Origin: Candidatus Aphodovivens avistercoris
GTDB lineage: Bacteria > Actinomycetota > Coriobacteriia > Coriobacteriales > Eggerthellaceae
Length of the DNA stretch: 64,000 nucleotides
Direction of reading: 5' to 3'
NCBI GenBank assembly: GCA_018710945.1
Contig: DVIW01000017.1
Span: 1 to 64,000 of the forward strand
Shown: in pieces, positions 35,223 to 43,721 of the stretch
Numbering within the stretch: position 1 is the first letter of the stretch
Layout of the letters: each line of letters opens with the position of its first letter
Translations under genes and position numbers: made by a program
The notes under the pieces: model-generated
The model's database searches: none
What the model was told of the DNA's origin: nothing
The model's input: only the letters and a program-made list of their open reading frames with translations

Positions 35223-36638
35223 CTACCGCTCGGCCAGCCACTTCCCCATCAGGTGCCCCATCACCGAGGCCATCATCAGCCCGCGCGTCCACCCGCTCGC
35301 GTCCCCCAGGCAGTGCAGGCCGGGCAGGCTGCACTCGAAGCCCGCGCCCAGCGCCACGCGGTTGCTGTAGAACTTTAGCTCGGGCGCGTACAAAAGCGTC
35401 TCGCCCGCGGCGAACCCGGGGATGGCCTCGTCAACCGCCAGCATGAAGTTGATGATGGAGGTCATGGTGCGGTACGGCAGCGCGTTGGTAACATCCCCCG
35501 CCACGGCGTCGGGAAGCGTCGGGCGCACGTTCGAGCGCTCCAGCTCGTGCGCCCAGGTACGCTTGCCGTCCTGGATGTCGCCGAAGCGCTGCACCAGAAG
35601 ACGCCCCGCGCCCAGCATGTTCGCCAGCTCGCCGATCTTGCGGGCGTAGGCGATGGGCTGGTCGAACGGCTCGGTGAAGCGGTGGGAGCACAGAATGGCC
35701 AGGTTGGTGTTGGCCGACTTGCGGTTCTTGTACGAGTGCCCGTTGACCACCGCCAGACCGCCGGCGTAGTTTTCTTGGCTGACGAAGCCGCCGGGGTTCT
35801 GGCAGAACGTGCGCACCTTGTCGCGGAACGGGTTGGGATAGCCGATGAGCTTGCTCTCGTAGAGCACGTTGTTCACGCGCTCCATGATCTCGTTGCGCAG
35901 CTCCACGCGCACCCCGATGTCGACCACGCCCGGTTCGTGGCGGATGCCGTGGGCGTCGCAGAGCTTTTCCAGCCAGTCGGCACCGCGCCGGCCTGCGGCG
36001 ATGACCACGCGTTCGGCCCGCAGCTCCGCTGCGCCGTCAGGCCCCTCCAGCACCACGCCCGCGCAGCGTCCGCCCTCGACCACGATGTCGCGGCATGCGG
36101 TGCGCAGATGCAGATCCACCCCCACCTCGCGCAGACGCGCCTCAATGCGCGCGTAGATGGCCTGGGCACGCTCGGTGCCCAGATGCCGGATGGGGCAATC
36201 GACCAGCTTCAGCCCCGCGCGGATGGCGCGGCGGCGGATCTCCTTCACCTCCTCGTCCACTCCGGCGCCTTCCACATGCTCGTCGGCGCCGAACGACAGG
36301 TAGATGCCGTCTACCTCGCGGATGGCGCGCTGCGCCTCGTCGTAGCCGATGAGATCGGGAAGGTCCCCGCCCACCTCGGCGGAAAGCGACAGCTTGCCGT
36401 CGGAGAACGCGCCCGCGCCGGAGAACCCGGTGGTGATGCGGCACGGCTCGCAGCCCATGCAGCGGCCCGTCACCGCCTTCGGGCAGCGGCGCTCCTCCAC
36501 GGAAAGGCCCTCGTCAACCAGCACGATGCGCTTGCGCGCGCCCGCCTCCGCCAGCGCCAACGCGGTGAAGATGCCCGAGGGGCCCGCGCCCACGATGACG
36601 ATGTCGGCTTCCTGCGTTCTGCGTCCCGCCTCTGCCAT
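35223..36638 (-). CDS. NAD(P)/FAD-dependent dehydrogenase (COG2509 type)
   Basis: 471 aa flavoprotein. The N-terminus has the FAD Rossmann motif DIVIVGAGPSGIFTALALAE (about 11-30), then a cysteine cluster RRCPKAVTGRCMGCEPC seen in this family, TGFSGAGAFSDGKLSL, a second glycine-rich strand RVVIAAGRRGADW, and the C-terminal GLHCLGDASGWTRGLMMASVMG that closes over the flavin. Members are annotated as uncharacterised FAD-dependent dehydrogenases; substrate unknown. ATG 36638 has AAAGGAAG about 9 nt upstream. Divergent from the flavin reductase gene at 36836. Confidence 0.9.
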   Translation of the reverse strand: MAEAGRRTQEADIVIVGAGPSGIFTALALAEAGARKRIVLVDEGLSVEERRCPKAVTGRCMGCEPCRITTGFSGAGAFSDGKLSLSAEVGGDLPDLIGYDEAQRAIREVDGIYLSFGADEHVEGAGVDEEVKEIRRRAIRAGLKLVDCPIRHLGTERAQAIYARIEARLREVGVDLHLRTACRDIVVEGGRCAGVVLEGPDGAAELRAERVVIAAGRRGADWLEKLCDAHGIRHEPGVVDIGVRVELRNEIMERVNNVLYESKLIGYPNPFRDKVRTFCQNPGGFVSQENYAGGLAVVNGHSYKNRKSANTNLAILCSHRFTEPFDQPIAYARKIGELANMLGAGRLLVQRFGDIQDGKRTWAHELERSNVRPTLPDAVAGDVTNALPYRTMTSIINFMLAVDEAIPGFAAGETLLYAPELKFYSNRVALGAGFECSLPGLHCLGDASGWTRGLMMASVMGHLMGKWLAER

Positions 36639-36835
36639 GAGACCCGCTTCCTTTCCCGTTCTTCCTGCTCCCGCCGGCGGACCCGGCGTGCTGTGCGCGG
36701 GCGGCGGCCTGCTGCGGACGCGGGGCCGCGTTCGCGCTGCCGGCCCGCTGCGCGTTCCTTTCAAGTAGAATCGTACCATTCCCAACAGCCGCCCGCCCCT
36801 TGACTGGCGGACGGCCCCTGCGAAAGGAGGGCCCC

Positions 36836-37543
36836 GTGGGCAAGCAGACCTGGAAGCCCGGCAACATGCTCTACCCCGTGCCCGCCGTCATGGTGAGTTG
36901 TGCCGACCGCGCGGGGCGGACGAACATCATCACCGTGGCCTGGGCCGGCACTGTGTGCACCAACCCGCCGATGCTGTCCATCTCGGTGCGGCCCGAGCGG
37001 TTCAGCTACGGGCTTTTGCGCGACTCCGGCGAGTTCGCCGTGAACCTGGTGGGGCGCTCCCTGGCGCGCGCCTGCGACTGGTGCGGCGTGAAGTCGGGGC
37101 GCGACGTGGACAAATGGGCGGAGATGGGCCTGACCCCCGAGCCGGCGGAAACTCTGGAGCACGCGCCGGTCATCGCGGAGTCGCCGGTGAACATCGAATG
37201 CGCGGTGCGCGACGTGCTGGAGCTGGGAAGCCACCACCTGTTCCTGGCGGAGGTGCGGGCGGTGCGCGTGGACGAGCGCCTCATCGACGAGGCGGGGAAG
37301 CTGCACCTGGAGCGCGCCAACCTGGTGGCTTACTCCCACGGCGAGTACTTCGATCTGGGCCGCAGCCTGGGCACGTTCGGCTACAGCGTGCGGAAGAAGC
37401 CGGCGGTTGCGCCGAAGCGCCAGGGGAAAGGAGAGCGTCCTGGCAGCACGGGGCACGGCAGGCCGGAGAACGGCTCGAAGCGAAACGGAACCCGAAGCGA
37501 GAAAGGGCGGGAACGCGGCGGGAAAGGACGCCCGAAGCGCTAA
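36836..37543 (+). CDS. Flavin reductase family protein with basic tail
   Basis: 235 aa. Residues 1-~185 are an FMN-binding flavin reductase-like (split beta-barrel) domain: GNMLYPVPAVMVSCAD, ITVAWAGTVCTNPPMLSISVRPERFSYGLL, EFAVNLVGRSLARACDWCGVKSGRDVDKW. Clostridial relatives act as flavoredoxin-like electron carriers. The last ~45 residues are Lys/Arg/Gly-rich (ending RERGGKGRPKR), probably disordered. GTG 36836 follows AAGGAGGG with ideal spacing. It is one of two flavin-reductase-fold genes flanking the FAD dehydrogenase. Confidence 0.88.
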   Translation: MGKQTWKPGNMLYPVPAVMVSCADRAGRTNIITVAWAGTVCTNPPMLSISVRPERFSYGLLRDSGEFAVNLVGRSLARACDWCGVKSGRDVDKWAEMGLTPEPAETLEHAPVIAESPVNIECAVRDVLELGSHHLFLAEVRAVRVDERLIDEAGKLHLERANLVAYSHGEYFDLGRSLGTFGYSVRKKPAVAPKRQGKGERPGSTGHGRPENGSKRNGTRSEKGRERGGKGRPKR

Positions 37544-37615
37544 GGGCGGCCGCGGCCGCTCGCAACGTGAAGCTGAGGGCGACCGCAGCTGGAGCAGCGG
37601 ACGACCCGCGCGGCC

Positions 37616-38593
37616 CTACCTCCCGCCGTCCGCCTCGCCCCACGCCAGCAGCATCCGGCTGTTCCGGATGACGGCGGCGCCCATCGACTCGTCGCGCACT
37701 TCTTCCAAAGCCGCCAGCGCGCGAGCCAGCGAGGCGCGGATGAGCGCGGCGTCGTAGGCGTTGCAGGGCGCCTCCGGCAGGTCGGTTTCCAACACCAGGC
37801 GGTTAGCGGGGATGGCGCGGGCGTAGGCGCGGCCGCGGCGCGTCGCCAGCATGCGCTCGCCCACCGAGAAGAAGCAGCCCCGCGCGATGGCGCGCTGCAG
37901 CTGGTCGGACGGGCCGGAATACCAGTGCAGGATGCACGCGCAGGGTGCCGGCGCGACCGCGCCGCGTCCGTCGCCCGAAGCCGCGCCGACGCACCCGGCG
38001 CGCTCCAGCACGTCGAGTGCCTCCGCCGCGGCGTTCACCGCGTGGATGGAAAGCACCTTGCCCCCTGCGCGCCCCGCGACGGCGCAGATGCGCCCGAACG
38101 CGTCCAGCTGCGCGTCGCGCGCAGTGCCATGGCGCCGCCCGAAATCCAGCCCTACCTCGGCGATGAAGCGCGCCTGCGCAGCCAGCCGCTCGCAGGCCGC
38201 CACGTCCGCCTCGCCGCAGCGCCCGTCGGCGATCCACCACGGATGCAGCCCCACGCCCAGGCGCACTTCCTCCAGGTCGGGAAGGATGCGCTGCAGCCGC
38301 AGGAACTCGTCGGGCTCCACCGTGGCGCACAGCGCGCCCGTGCCGGAAGCGGCCAGATCGCGCGCAAGCCGGGCCGCGTTCGCCGCGAACCCCAGATGGA
38401 CGTGGAGGTCGCACAGCGCAGCCGGCGCCGCCTCGGATGCCGCCGCCGCTGCGCCCGCACGCTGCTGCACTCCCGGCTCGCCCGCCGCCGCGCGCCCACA
38501 AGCCGCCCGCTCCGCGTCCGGCGCGCCCGCCCCGGCTGGCGCGTCCTGCGCCGTGGGCCGCGCACCCGCCGCGATGCGCTCCGCCGCGCTCAT
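37616..38593 (-). CDS. TatD-family metal-dependent hydrolase
   Basis: 325 aa. The TIM-barrel amidohydrolase motif set is present: LCDLHVHLG (HxH) about 60, IAEVGLDFGRRHG (Glu), VLSIHAVNA (His), CILHWYSG (His) and LVLETDLPEA (Asp). TatD proteins are Mg-dependent DNases or exonucleases; substrate here is untested. The first ~58 residues before the barrel are Ala/Gly-rich and poorly conserved. ATG 38593 overlaps the tcdA stop by 4 nt (ATGA), so translation is coupled to tcdA. Confidence 0.86.
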   Translation of the reverse strand: MSAAERIAAGARPTAQDAPAGAGAPDAERAACGRAAAGEPGVQQRAGAAAAASEAAPAALCDLHVHLGFAANAARLARDLAASGTGALCATVEPDEFLRLQRILPDLEEVRLGVGLHPWWIADGRCGEADVAACERLAAQARFIAEVGLDFGRRHGTARDAQLDAFGRICAVAGRAGGKVLSIHAVNAAAEALDVLERAGCVGAASGDGRGAVAPAPCACILHWYSGPSDQLQRAIARGCFFSVGERMLATRRGRAYARAIPANRLVLETDLPEAPCNAYDAALIRASLARALAALEEVRDESMGAAVIRNSRMLLAWGEADGGR

Positions 38594-39348
38594 CGGCCCT
38601 CTTCCAAGCCCGCCAGCTCGCGGATGACCGCGCCGGCCATCATCTGCCCCATGATCGGCGGCATGAACGAGGCAGTGCCCAGGTTCGAGCGCTCGCTGCG
38701 CGCCGCCCCTTCGCGCGGCGCCACGCGCACCGGCTCCTCGCAGGAGTACAGCACGCGCAGGCTGCGGATGCCGCGCTTGCGGCCCTCTTTGCGCATGATG
38801 CGGCACAGCGGGCAGTTCACCGTGTCGTACACGTCCGCGATGCGCAGGCACTCCGGATGCAGCTTGTTCGCCGCGCCCATGCTGCTGATCAGGCGCAGCC
38901 CGCGCCGCTGCGCCGCCTCGGCCAGCGCCAGCTTCGCGGACACGGTGTCGATGGCGTCGATCACGTAGTCCAGGCTTCCGCCCGCTTCCCGCGCCCACGC
39001 CTCCATCTCGTCCAGCAACGCGTCCAGGTTCTCGCGCAGCACGAGCATGTGCCGCGTCTCCACGCGCGCCTCGGGGTTGATGTCGGCCGCCATGGCGCGC
39101 ATCACGTCCACCTTGCGACGCCCCACCGTGCTGCAAAAGGCGATGGCCTGGCGGTTGATGTTGCTGGCCTGCACGATGTCGCGGTCCACCAGGAACAGCC
39201 CGCCCACGCCGCCGCGCACGAGCGCTTCCACGCAGTTGGAGCCCACGCCGCCCAGCCCCAGCACGGCCACGCGCGCCGCCTTCAAACGGGCAAGCCCTTC
39301 GGCCCCCATGATCAGCTCAAGCTTCTCGTCGGCATCCGACAAGCCCAT
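38590..39348 (-). CDS. tcdA: tRNA threonylcarbamoyladenosine dehydratase (ThiF/E1 family)
   Basis: 252 aa. E1-like adenylating enzyme that cyclises t6A37 in tRNA. Motifs: VAVLGLGGVGSNCVEALVRGG (nucleotide loop), LVDRDIVQASNINRQ (conserved D..N..R..Q), IDAIDTVSAKLAL and NCPLCR. The C-terminal part (SNLGTASFMPPIMGQMMAG) is typical of TcdA (YgdL/CsdL). ATG 39348 has GGGGAGGGGG upstream. Pairs with the TatD-like hydrolase in a two-gene operon. Confidence 0.92.
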   Translation of the reverse strand: MGLSDADEKLELIMGAEGLARLKAARVAVLGLGGVGSNCVEALVRGGVGGLFLVDRDIVQASNINRQAIAFCSTVGRRKVDVMRAMAADINPEARVETRHMLVLRENLDALLDEMEAWAREAGGSLDYVIDAIDTVSAKLALAEAAQRRGLRLISSMGAANKLHPECLRIADVYDTVNCPLCRIMRKEGRKRGIRSLRVLYSCEEPVRVAPREGAARSERSNLGTASFMPPIMGQMMAGAVIRELAGLEEGR

Positions 39349-39377
39349 CGACCCCCTCCCCGTGCACGGCCCGCTCC

Positions 39378-40544
39378 TCATGCGGCTTCGTCCACAGTAG
39401 CCGATCCGCTTGATCCCGTCGAGCCTGAAGAGGAAGGGGGCGACGAGGAGCCCGAACCCGAGCCCGAGCCGCCATCGGACGACGACCCTCCCGAAAGGTC
39501 CGATCCGCCCGTTGCGGGATTCGAGCCGCCCCCTTCCTGGCCGGTTTGCGAAGCGCCGTCGCCCGGCTCTTGGCCCGCATCCGATGAGGCATCGTCCTCG
39601 GAGACGCCGGAACCGTCCTGGGACGCGCCGCCGCCGTCCTCCTCCGCCGCGCCGTCCGAAGGCTGCGCGCCAGAGGGGAGGGAATCCCCGCCCCGCGCAG
39701 CGGAAGGATCGGCGGTTTGGACGCTTTGCTGCGCCGCCGGCGGCGCGCCGTCGTAGGAGGGCTTGGCGCCCAGACCCTCCCCCAGCGTCGCGACCTCCAC
39801 CACCAGCGCAGTGAGCGCGACCGCGACCAGCGCCGACGCCACCGAAACCGCGACAACCCGGCGCTGGGCGCGCGCCTTCCCGCGGCGCAGGGCACGGGCG
39901 CGCAGCAGGGCCGAATCGGCGTAGGCGTCACCCTCGCCGAAACGGGGCGTCGCCGAACGGCGGGCAGGCGCGGGCGCGACGGCATCGACAGGATCGCCGA
40001 CGCCGGGGGCAGCGGCGGGCGGCTGGCAAGAGGCGTTGGGCGCAGAGGCGGCCGCTTCCGTCTCCGCAGCAAGAACCGCGCCCGAAACGGCCGCCTCCGC
40101 GCCGGACGAAGCGTCCGGAGCGGCGATCGAGGCCACAGGCGCACCCGGAGGGGCGGCGGCGCCAACAGCCTCCGAAGCATCGGACGCGAATGCGGCGAGG
40201 CCGTCCTTCGGCGCAGCGTCGGATGCCGCGGCCTCCGAAGCGTCGGAAACCGCCGAAGGCGCGTCATCGCCGGACGAGCCGCCCTCGCGCATGCCGCGCA
40301 GCTTCTCCGCCGAGGCGGCGAGCGCCTGTTTGTACAGCTGCGAGCAGACGGTCGACACGACGGAGCCGACGGCGACGCCTATGACCGATCCCGCGATCCC
40401 GATGCGCGACGAAAGCAGCATGGAGGTGACCGCCGCCAACGCGCCTGCCGCCACCTGGGCGGCGGAAAGCCCCTCGAACAGGCGTCGCAGCGCGCTCCCG
40501 CGCCGCGACGAGACAGAGCCGCCCTCTTCGAACCCGTCAGCCAA
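39378..40544 (-). CDS. Hypothetical Ala/Ser/Gly-rich membrane protein, TTG start
   Basis: 388 aa, not recognised. GGAAGGAGG sits 6 nt before TTG 40544, which I take as the start (MADGFEEGG). A first hydrophobic segment (~25-70, LSAAQVAAGALAAVTSMLLS, IGIAGSVIGVAVGSVV) suggests one or two spans; a low-complexity Ala/Asp stretch follows; another span lies near 228-250 (VVAVSVASALVAVALTALVV). The C-terminal ~140 residues are Ser/Gly/Asp-rich (GGSSSDGGSGSGSGSSS) as in a disordered extracellular tail. It looks like a cell-envelope protein of unknown role; tcdA follows 29 nt later. Confidence 0.72.
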   Translation of the reverse strand: MADGFEEGGSVSSRRGSALRRLFEGLSAAQVAAGALAAVTSMLLSSRIGIAGSVIGVAVGSVVSTVCSQLYKQALAASAEKLRGMREGGSSGDDAPSAVSDASEAAASDAAPKDGLAAFASDASEAVGAAAPPGAPVASIAAPDASSGAEAAVSGAVLAAETEAAASAPNASCQPPAAAPGVGDPVDAVAPAPARRSATPRFGEGDAYADSALLRARALRRGKARAQRRVVAVSVASALVAVALTALVVEVATLGEGLGAKPSYDGAPPAAQQSVQTADPSAARGGDSLPSGAQPSDGAAEEDGGGASQDGSGVSEDDASSDAGQEPGDGASQTGQEGGGSNPATGGSDLSGGSSSDGGSGSGSGSSSPPSSSGSTGSSGSATVDEAA

Positions 40545-40751
40545 AGCGCGCCTCCTTCCCGACTCTCCGGACGCCGCCGGGCGGCGGAAACGGCGCGCAG
40601 CCCACACGGCGGCGCCGAGGCGTCCCGACCGCCCCACACCGACCATAGCCCACGCCCGACGGAAGGAGGGCATCTCCATGCAACCGTTACCTGCGCGCCA
40701 CAGGCTCTTCGCGCTGAAAGCGGAAAGGCTCCACAGAAGCCCGCGGGAAGG

Positions 40752-41696
40752 CTACCCCCTAAGGAAGCGCTCCCACGCGTCGGCCTCGCGCCGAGCCTGG
40801 TCCAGACCGCGCTCGAAGCTGGCCTGCAGCTTCGCGAAATCGGTCTCCTTGTTCGACACGTCCATCGACTCAGGGTAGAACACGCAGGCGGCGCCCGACC
40901 GCTCCAGCCGCTCCACCTCGTCGCACAGCTCGTTGTAGGGCTGCCAGCGCTCGATGGTGCGCTGCGCCACCAGCGGGTGCTTGCAAAACGCCAGCTTCAT
41001 CGCCGCCGCCGCAGCGCCGGACAGCGGCTTCTTGCGGTAGCCGCGCGGACGGGTGCGCACGATGAAGAAGCGCTCGAACCCGTCGCGGCGCGCCGCCTCC
41101 AGGCAGATGCCCCAGCTCGTGCCCATGCCGCCGTCCATGTAGGTGCGCCCGCCGATCACCGTGGGCGGCATGAACAGGGGCATGGTGGAGCTGGCGCGCA
41201 CGCGCAGGCCCATGTCGCGCACCGTGGGCATGTCTGCCTTGGTCCAGGCCACCGTCTCGCCGGTTTCCCAGTCGAAGGCCTCGATGTGCAGGTCGGCGGG
41301 GTTGGCGCGGAAGGTGTCCCAGTCGAACGACATCACCTCGCCGGCGCCGAGCAGCTCTTCGGCCAGCCCTTCGTACAGATGAGCCGCGTTGAAGTAGCCG
41401 CGGCCGGAAAGGAGGCTGCCCACGCCGCCGAACTGCGGGTCCTGCACCAGATCCACGAAGGACGCCTTCGTGCGCGGGATGTCACGCGACACGTAGTTCA
41501 CCGCGTGGCTCGACCCGGCCGAGATGCCGTAGACGCGGCTGAAGTTCAGGTTGCGCTCAAGCAGCGTGACCATCGCGCCCGCCGTGTAGCTGGCGCGCAT
41601 GCCGCCGCCCTCGATGATGAGGGCGACGTCGGGGATGTTCACGGCGGGAACCTGCGGCGCGCGCCCCGCCGCAGCGCGCTCGAATTCGTTTTCCAT
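40752..41696 (-). CDS. Patatin-like phospholipase
   Basis: 314 aa serine lipid hydrolase of the RssA/YjjU type. Oxyanion loop ALIIEGGGMRASYTAG, nucleophile elbow VYGISAGSSHA (GxSxG) and catalytic Asp in TYMDGGM are all present, so a Ser-Asp dyad is intact. No signal peptide. Natural substrate unknown. ATG 41696 lacks a strong ribosome binding site; upstream sequence on the opposite strand leads to the RNA methyltransferase gene (divergent, 103 nt). Confidence 0.9.
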   Translation of the reverse strand: MENEFERAAAGRAPQVPAVNIPDVALIIEGGGMRASYTAGAMVTLLERNLNFSRVYGISAGSSHAVNYVSRDIPRTKASFVDLVQDPQFGGVGSLLSGRGYFNAAHLYEGLAEELLGAGEVMSFDWDTFRANPADLHIEAFDWETGETVAWTKADMPTVRDMGLRVRASSTMPLFMPPTVIGGRTYMDGGMGTSWGICLEAARRDGFERFFIVRTRPRGYRKKPLSGAAAAAMKLAFCKHPLVAQRTIERWQPYNELCDEVERLERSGAACVFYPESMDVSNKETDFAKLQASFERGLDQARREADAWERFLRG

Positions 41697-41799
41697 AGGC
41701 GGAAGTATAGCGGCACCGCCCCTCCGATGCACGCTACAATAACGGGCACGGACACGGCATGCTGGGCGCAGACGGAGGCGCGCGGCGGAAGGAGGCCCC

Positions 41800-42801
41800 A
41801 TGGCGAAGCGATCGGCCGAAGCGCTGGGAAGCGACCTGCCCGACGGGCTTGCCCGCCGGCTCGCCGACCAGTACGGCGAGGACGGCCTGGCCCTGATCCG
41901 CCAGGGCTTCGCCGAGCACCGGCCCGTCACGCTGCGAGCGAACGCGCTGAAGGCGAATGCCGCCGCCATCGCCGAGCAGCTTGACGCCGCCGGGATCGCC
42001 TGGGGACGGCCGCCGGCGCGCGCCCTGGAAAGCACGGCGTTCGTCGTGCGTGGCGCGCGCGAGGACGCCGTGCGCGCTCTGGCCGCCTACGACGAGGGCG
42101 CGCTGTACCTGCAGAGCCTCTCAGCCATGCTGCCCGCCCTGGCGCTTGCGCCGGCGGCCGGCGAGAACATCCTGGACATGGCCGCGGCACCCGGCGGCAA
42201 GACCTGCCAGATGGCGGCGCTCTCGGGCGGCGAGGCGCTGATCTGCGCCTGCGAGAAGAACCACGTGCGCGCCGAGAGGCTGCGCCACAACCTGGCGAAG
42301 CAGGGCGCCGCACGCGTGAACGTGATGGAATGCGACGCCCGCAAGCTCGATGACTTCTTCAGCTTCGACAAGGTGCTGTTGGACGCGCCGTGCAGCGGGT
42401 CGGGCACGGTGTCGCTTGCCGGCGGCACCTACCGCGGCGGCTTTTCCGACGAGCTTCTGGCCCGCAGCGTGAAGGCTCAGCGGGCGCTTCTGCGCAAGGC
42501 GCTCGACGTGCTGAAGCCCGGCGGCACCCTGGTGTACGCCACCTGCTCCATCCTGGCCGACGAGAACGAGCGCATGGTTGAAAGCGTGCTGGACGAATGG
42601 AACGGGCGCGCCGCCAAAGCGCGGCGGAAGGCGGGCGCAAGCCCGTCGAGCCGCGCGGAAGCCGAGCTTGCGCCCCTGCCCGCGAACCTGATGGAAGGCG
42701 TCCCTGCGCTGCCCTGCCGGCTGCCCGAGGCCGCCGTGGTGCGCCCGACGGAGCTGTTCGAGGGCTTCTTCCTGGCTCGCATCGAGAAGGGCCGCGCCTA
42801 G
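41800..42801 (+). CDS. RsmB/NOP-family RNA (cytosine-5) methyltransferase
   Basis: 333 aa. SAM-binding motif DMAAAPGGKTCQMAAL; two catalytic cysteines in DAPCSGSGT (motif IV) and VYATCSILADENE (motif VI), the usual pair for m5C RNA methyltransferases. The N-terminal LIRQGFAEHRPVTLRANALKAN segment is the family RNA-binding extension. Lacks the longer C-terminal PUA of RsmF. Target probably rRNA; the exact site is not predictable. GGAAGGAGG precedes ATG 41800. A terminator hairpin follows at 42862-42890. Confidence 0.92.
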   Translation: MAKRSAEALGSDLPDGLARRLADQYGEDGLALIRQGFAEHRPVTLRANALKANAAAIAEQLDAAGIAWGRPPARALESTAFVVRGAREDAVRALAAYDEGALYLQSLSAMLPALALAPAAGENILDMAAAPGGKTCQMAALSGGEALICACEKNHVRAERLRHNLAKQGAARVNVMECDARKLDDFFSFDKVLLDAPCSGSGTVSLAGGTYRGGFSDELLARSVKAQRALLRKALDVLKPGGTLVYATCSILADENERMVESVLDEWNGRAAKARRKAGASPSSRAEAELAPLPANLMEGVPALPCRLPEAAVVRPTELFEGFFLARIEKGRA

Positions 42802-42861
42802 CCGGGGCTGGGCTGGGCGCGCCGGCGCGGCGCCCGGCCTGCGCGATCCCGCCCGGAAACG

Positions 42862-42890
42862 ACGTAGCCCGGCAGATTGCCGGGCTACGT
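42862..42890. terminator. Bidirectional intrinsic terminator
   Basis: ACGTAGCCCGGCA (42862-42874) pairs perfectly with TGCCGGGCTACGT (42878-42890) with a 3-nt loop, followed by TTT on the plus strand and flanked by AAA on the other side. It lies between the convergent RNA methyltransferase and zinc-ribbon genes. Confidence 0.88.
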
Positions 42891-42929
42891 TTCGCGCGCG
42901 TGACGCGCCAACCGCTTTCGACGGAAGGC

Positions 42930-43262
42930 CTAGTCGCCGAACTCGAACAGATCCTCCAGGAAGCTGCCGGGACGCTTCTTTTTCTTCTTGTAGTGGTCGT
43001 GGCGGTAGTCGTGGTCGTAGTCGCGCTTCCGCTCGTAGTCGCGATCGTAGTCGCGCTCGCGTTTGCGCTCGTAATCGCGGTCGCGGTCGTAGTCGCGGCG
43101 CTCCTCGCGCGCCGAAGCGGGCGCCGACCCCACGGAGCGCTCGATGATCTTGTCGAGCTCGCCGCGATCCAGCCACACGCCGCGGCACTGCGGGCAGTAA
43201 TCGATCTCGATGCCCTGGCGCTCGCTCATCACCAAATCGACGTTGCACAGGGGGCACTTCAT
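42930..43262 (-). CDS. TFIIB-type zinc-ribbon protein with charged repeat tail
   Basis: 110 aa. Residues 1-~45 are a zf-TFIIB-like ribbon (MKCPLCNVDLVM, IDYCPQCRGVWLDRGELDKIIE) with two CxxC knuckles. Residues ~55-95 are Asp/Tyr/Arg/Glu/Lys tandem units such as RDYERKR and DYDRD, ending in KKKKK and FLEDLFEFGD. This architecture is common for small bacterial proteins of unknown function; RNA or protein contact is a guess. GGAGGAAG precedes ATG 43262. The repeat-coding DNA (TCGTAGTCGCG units) could slip and change tail length. Confidence 0.85.
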   Translation of the reverse strand: MKCPLCNVDLVMSERQGIEIDYCPQCRGVWLDRGELDKIIERSVGSAPASAREERRDYDRDRDYERKRERDYDRDYERKRDYDHDYRHDHYKKKKKRPGSFLEDLFEFGD

Positions 43263-43721
43263 GGGCTTCCTCCTACTCGCGTCACGTTCCTCATGCCATG
43301 AAACCTTGCCAAGCCAACGGCGCGCAGGCCGGCCGCTTGGCGCTTTCAGTATAGCGGCGGACCCCAGCGGCGCGCCGATCGGTTACCGGCGCGTAAGGAA
43401 GCCCGCCGCCTGCGGGGTCGAACGCGACAGCCGCCCGCCCGGCGCACGGCCGGCGCACGGCCGGCGGCGCTGGATGCGCGGCAGATCCGCGTCGGAAACG
43501 CGCAACGGTCCGACGGCGGGCGCGCAAGGTCCGCGCAGCTTCGGCGCAAGATCCGCTTCAGCGGCGGGCGACACCCGCGCAACCGCCGTGCAAGGTCGCG
43601 GATCTAGCATAGGCGCACCGGGGGCGCATCCGGCACCGACCCGCCGAGGCTCGGCGCGCGGACGCGCCCCACGGTGCCACGCGGAGGCGCAACGCGACGC
43701 CGGAAGAACAGGAGGCCCGCC
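43263..43721 (+). other. 459-nt intergenic region with repeat copy 2
   Basis: The gap between the divergent zinc-ribbon gene and the surface-protein gene. It holds the repeat element detailed at 43522-43601; a GCACGGCCGGC direct duplication lies at 43442-43464. Nearer the surface-protein gene, AGGAGG (43708-43713) is its ribosome binding site. I find no convincing gene: the open frames are Arg-rich and lack ribosome binding sites. Confidence 0.5.
43522..43601 (+). repeat. Intergenic repeat, copy 2 (reads toward surface-protein gene)
   Basis: GCGCAAGGTCCGCGC (43522-43536) and, 55 nt downstream, a 25-nt block starting GCGCAACCGCCGTGCAAGG (43577-43601). Both match copy 1 at 26318-26408 (minus) in order and orientation, with one mismatch each. 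Between them GGCGCAAGATCCGC (43553-43566) looks like another diverged unit. Confidence 0.65.

Noticed and set aside
42990-43095. Regularly spaced TCGTAGTCGCG repeats as a possible CRISPR-like array
   Set aside because: They are contiguous coding repeats for Asp-Tyr-Arg/Lys units of the zinc-ribbon protein, with no spacers.
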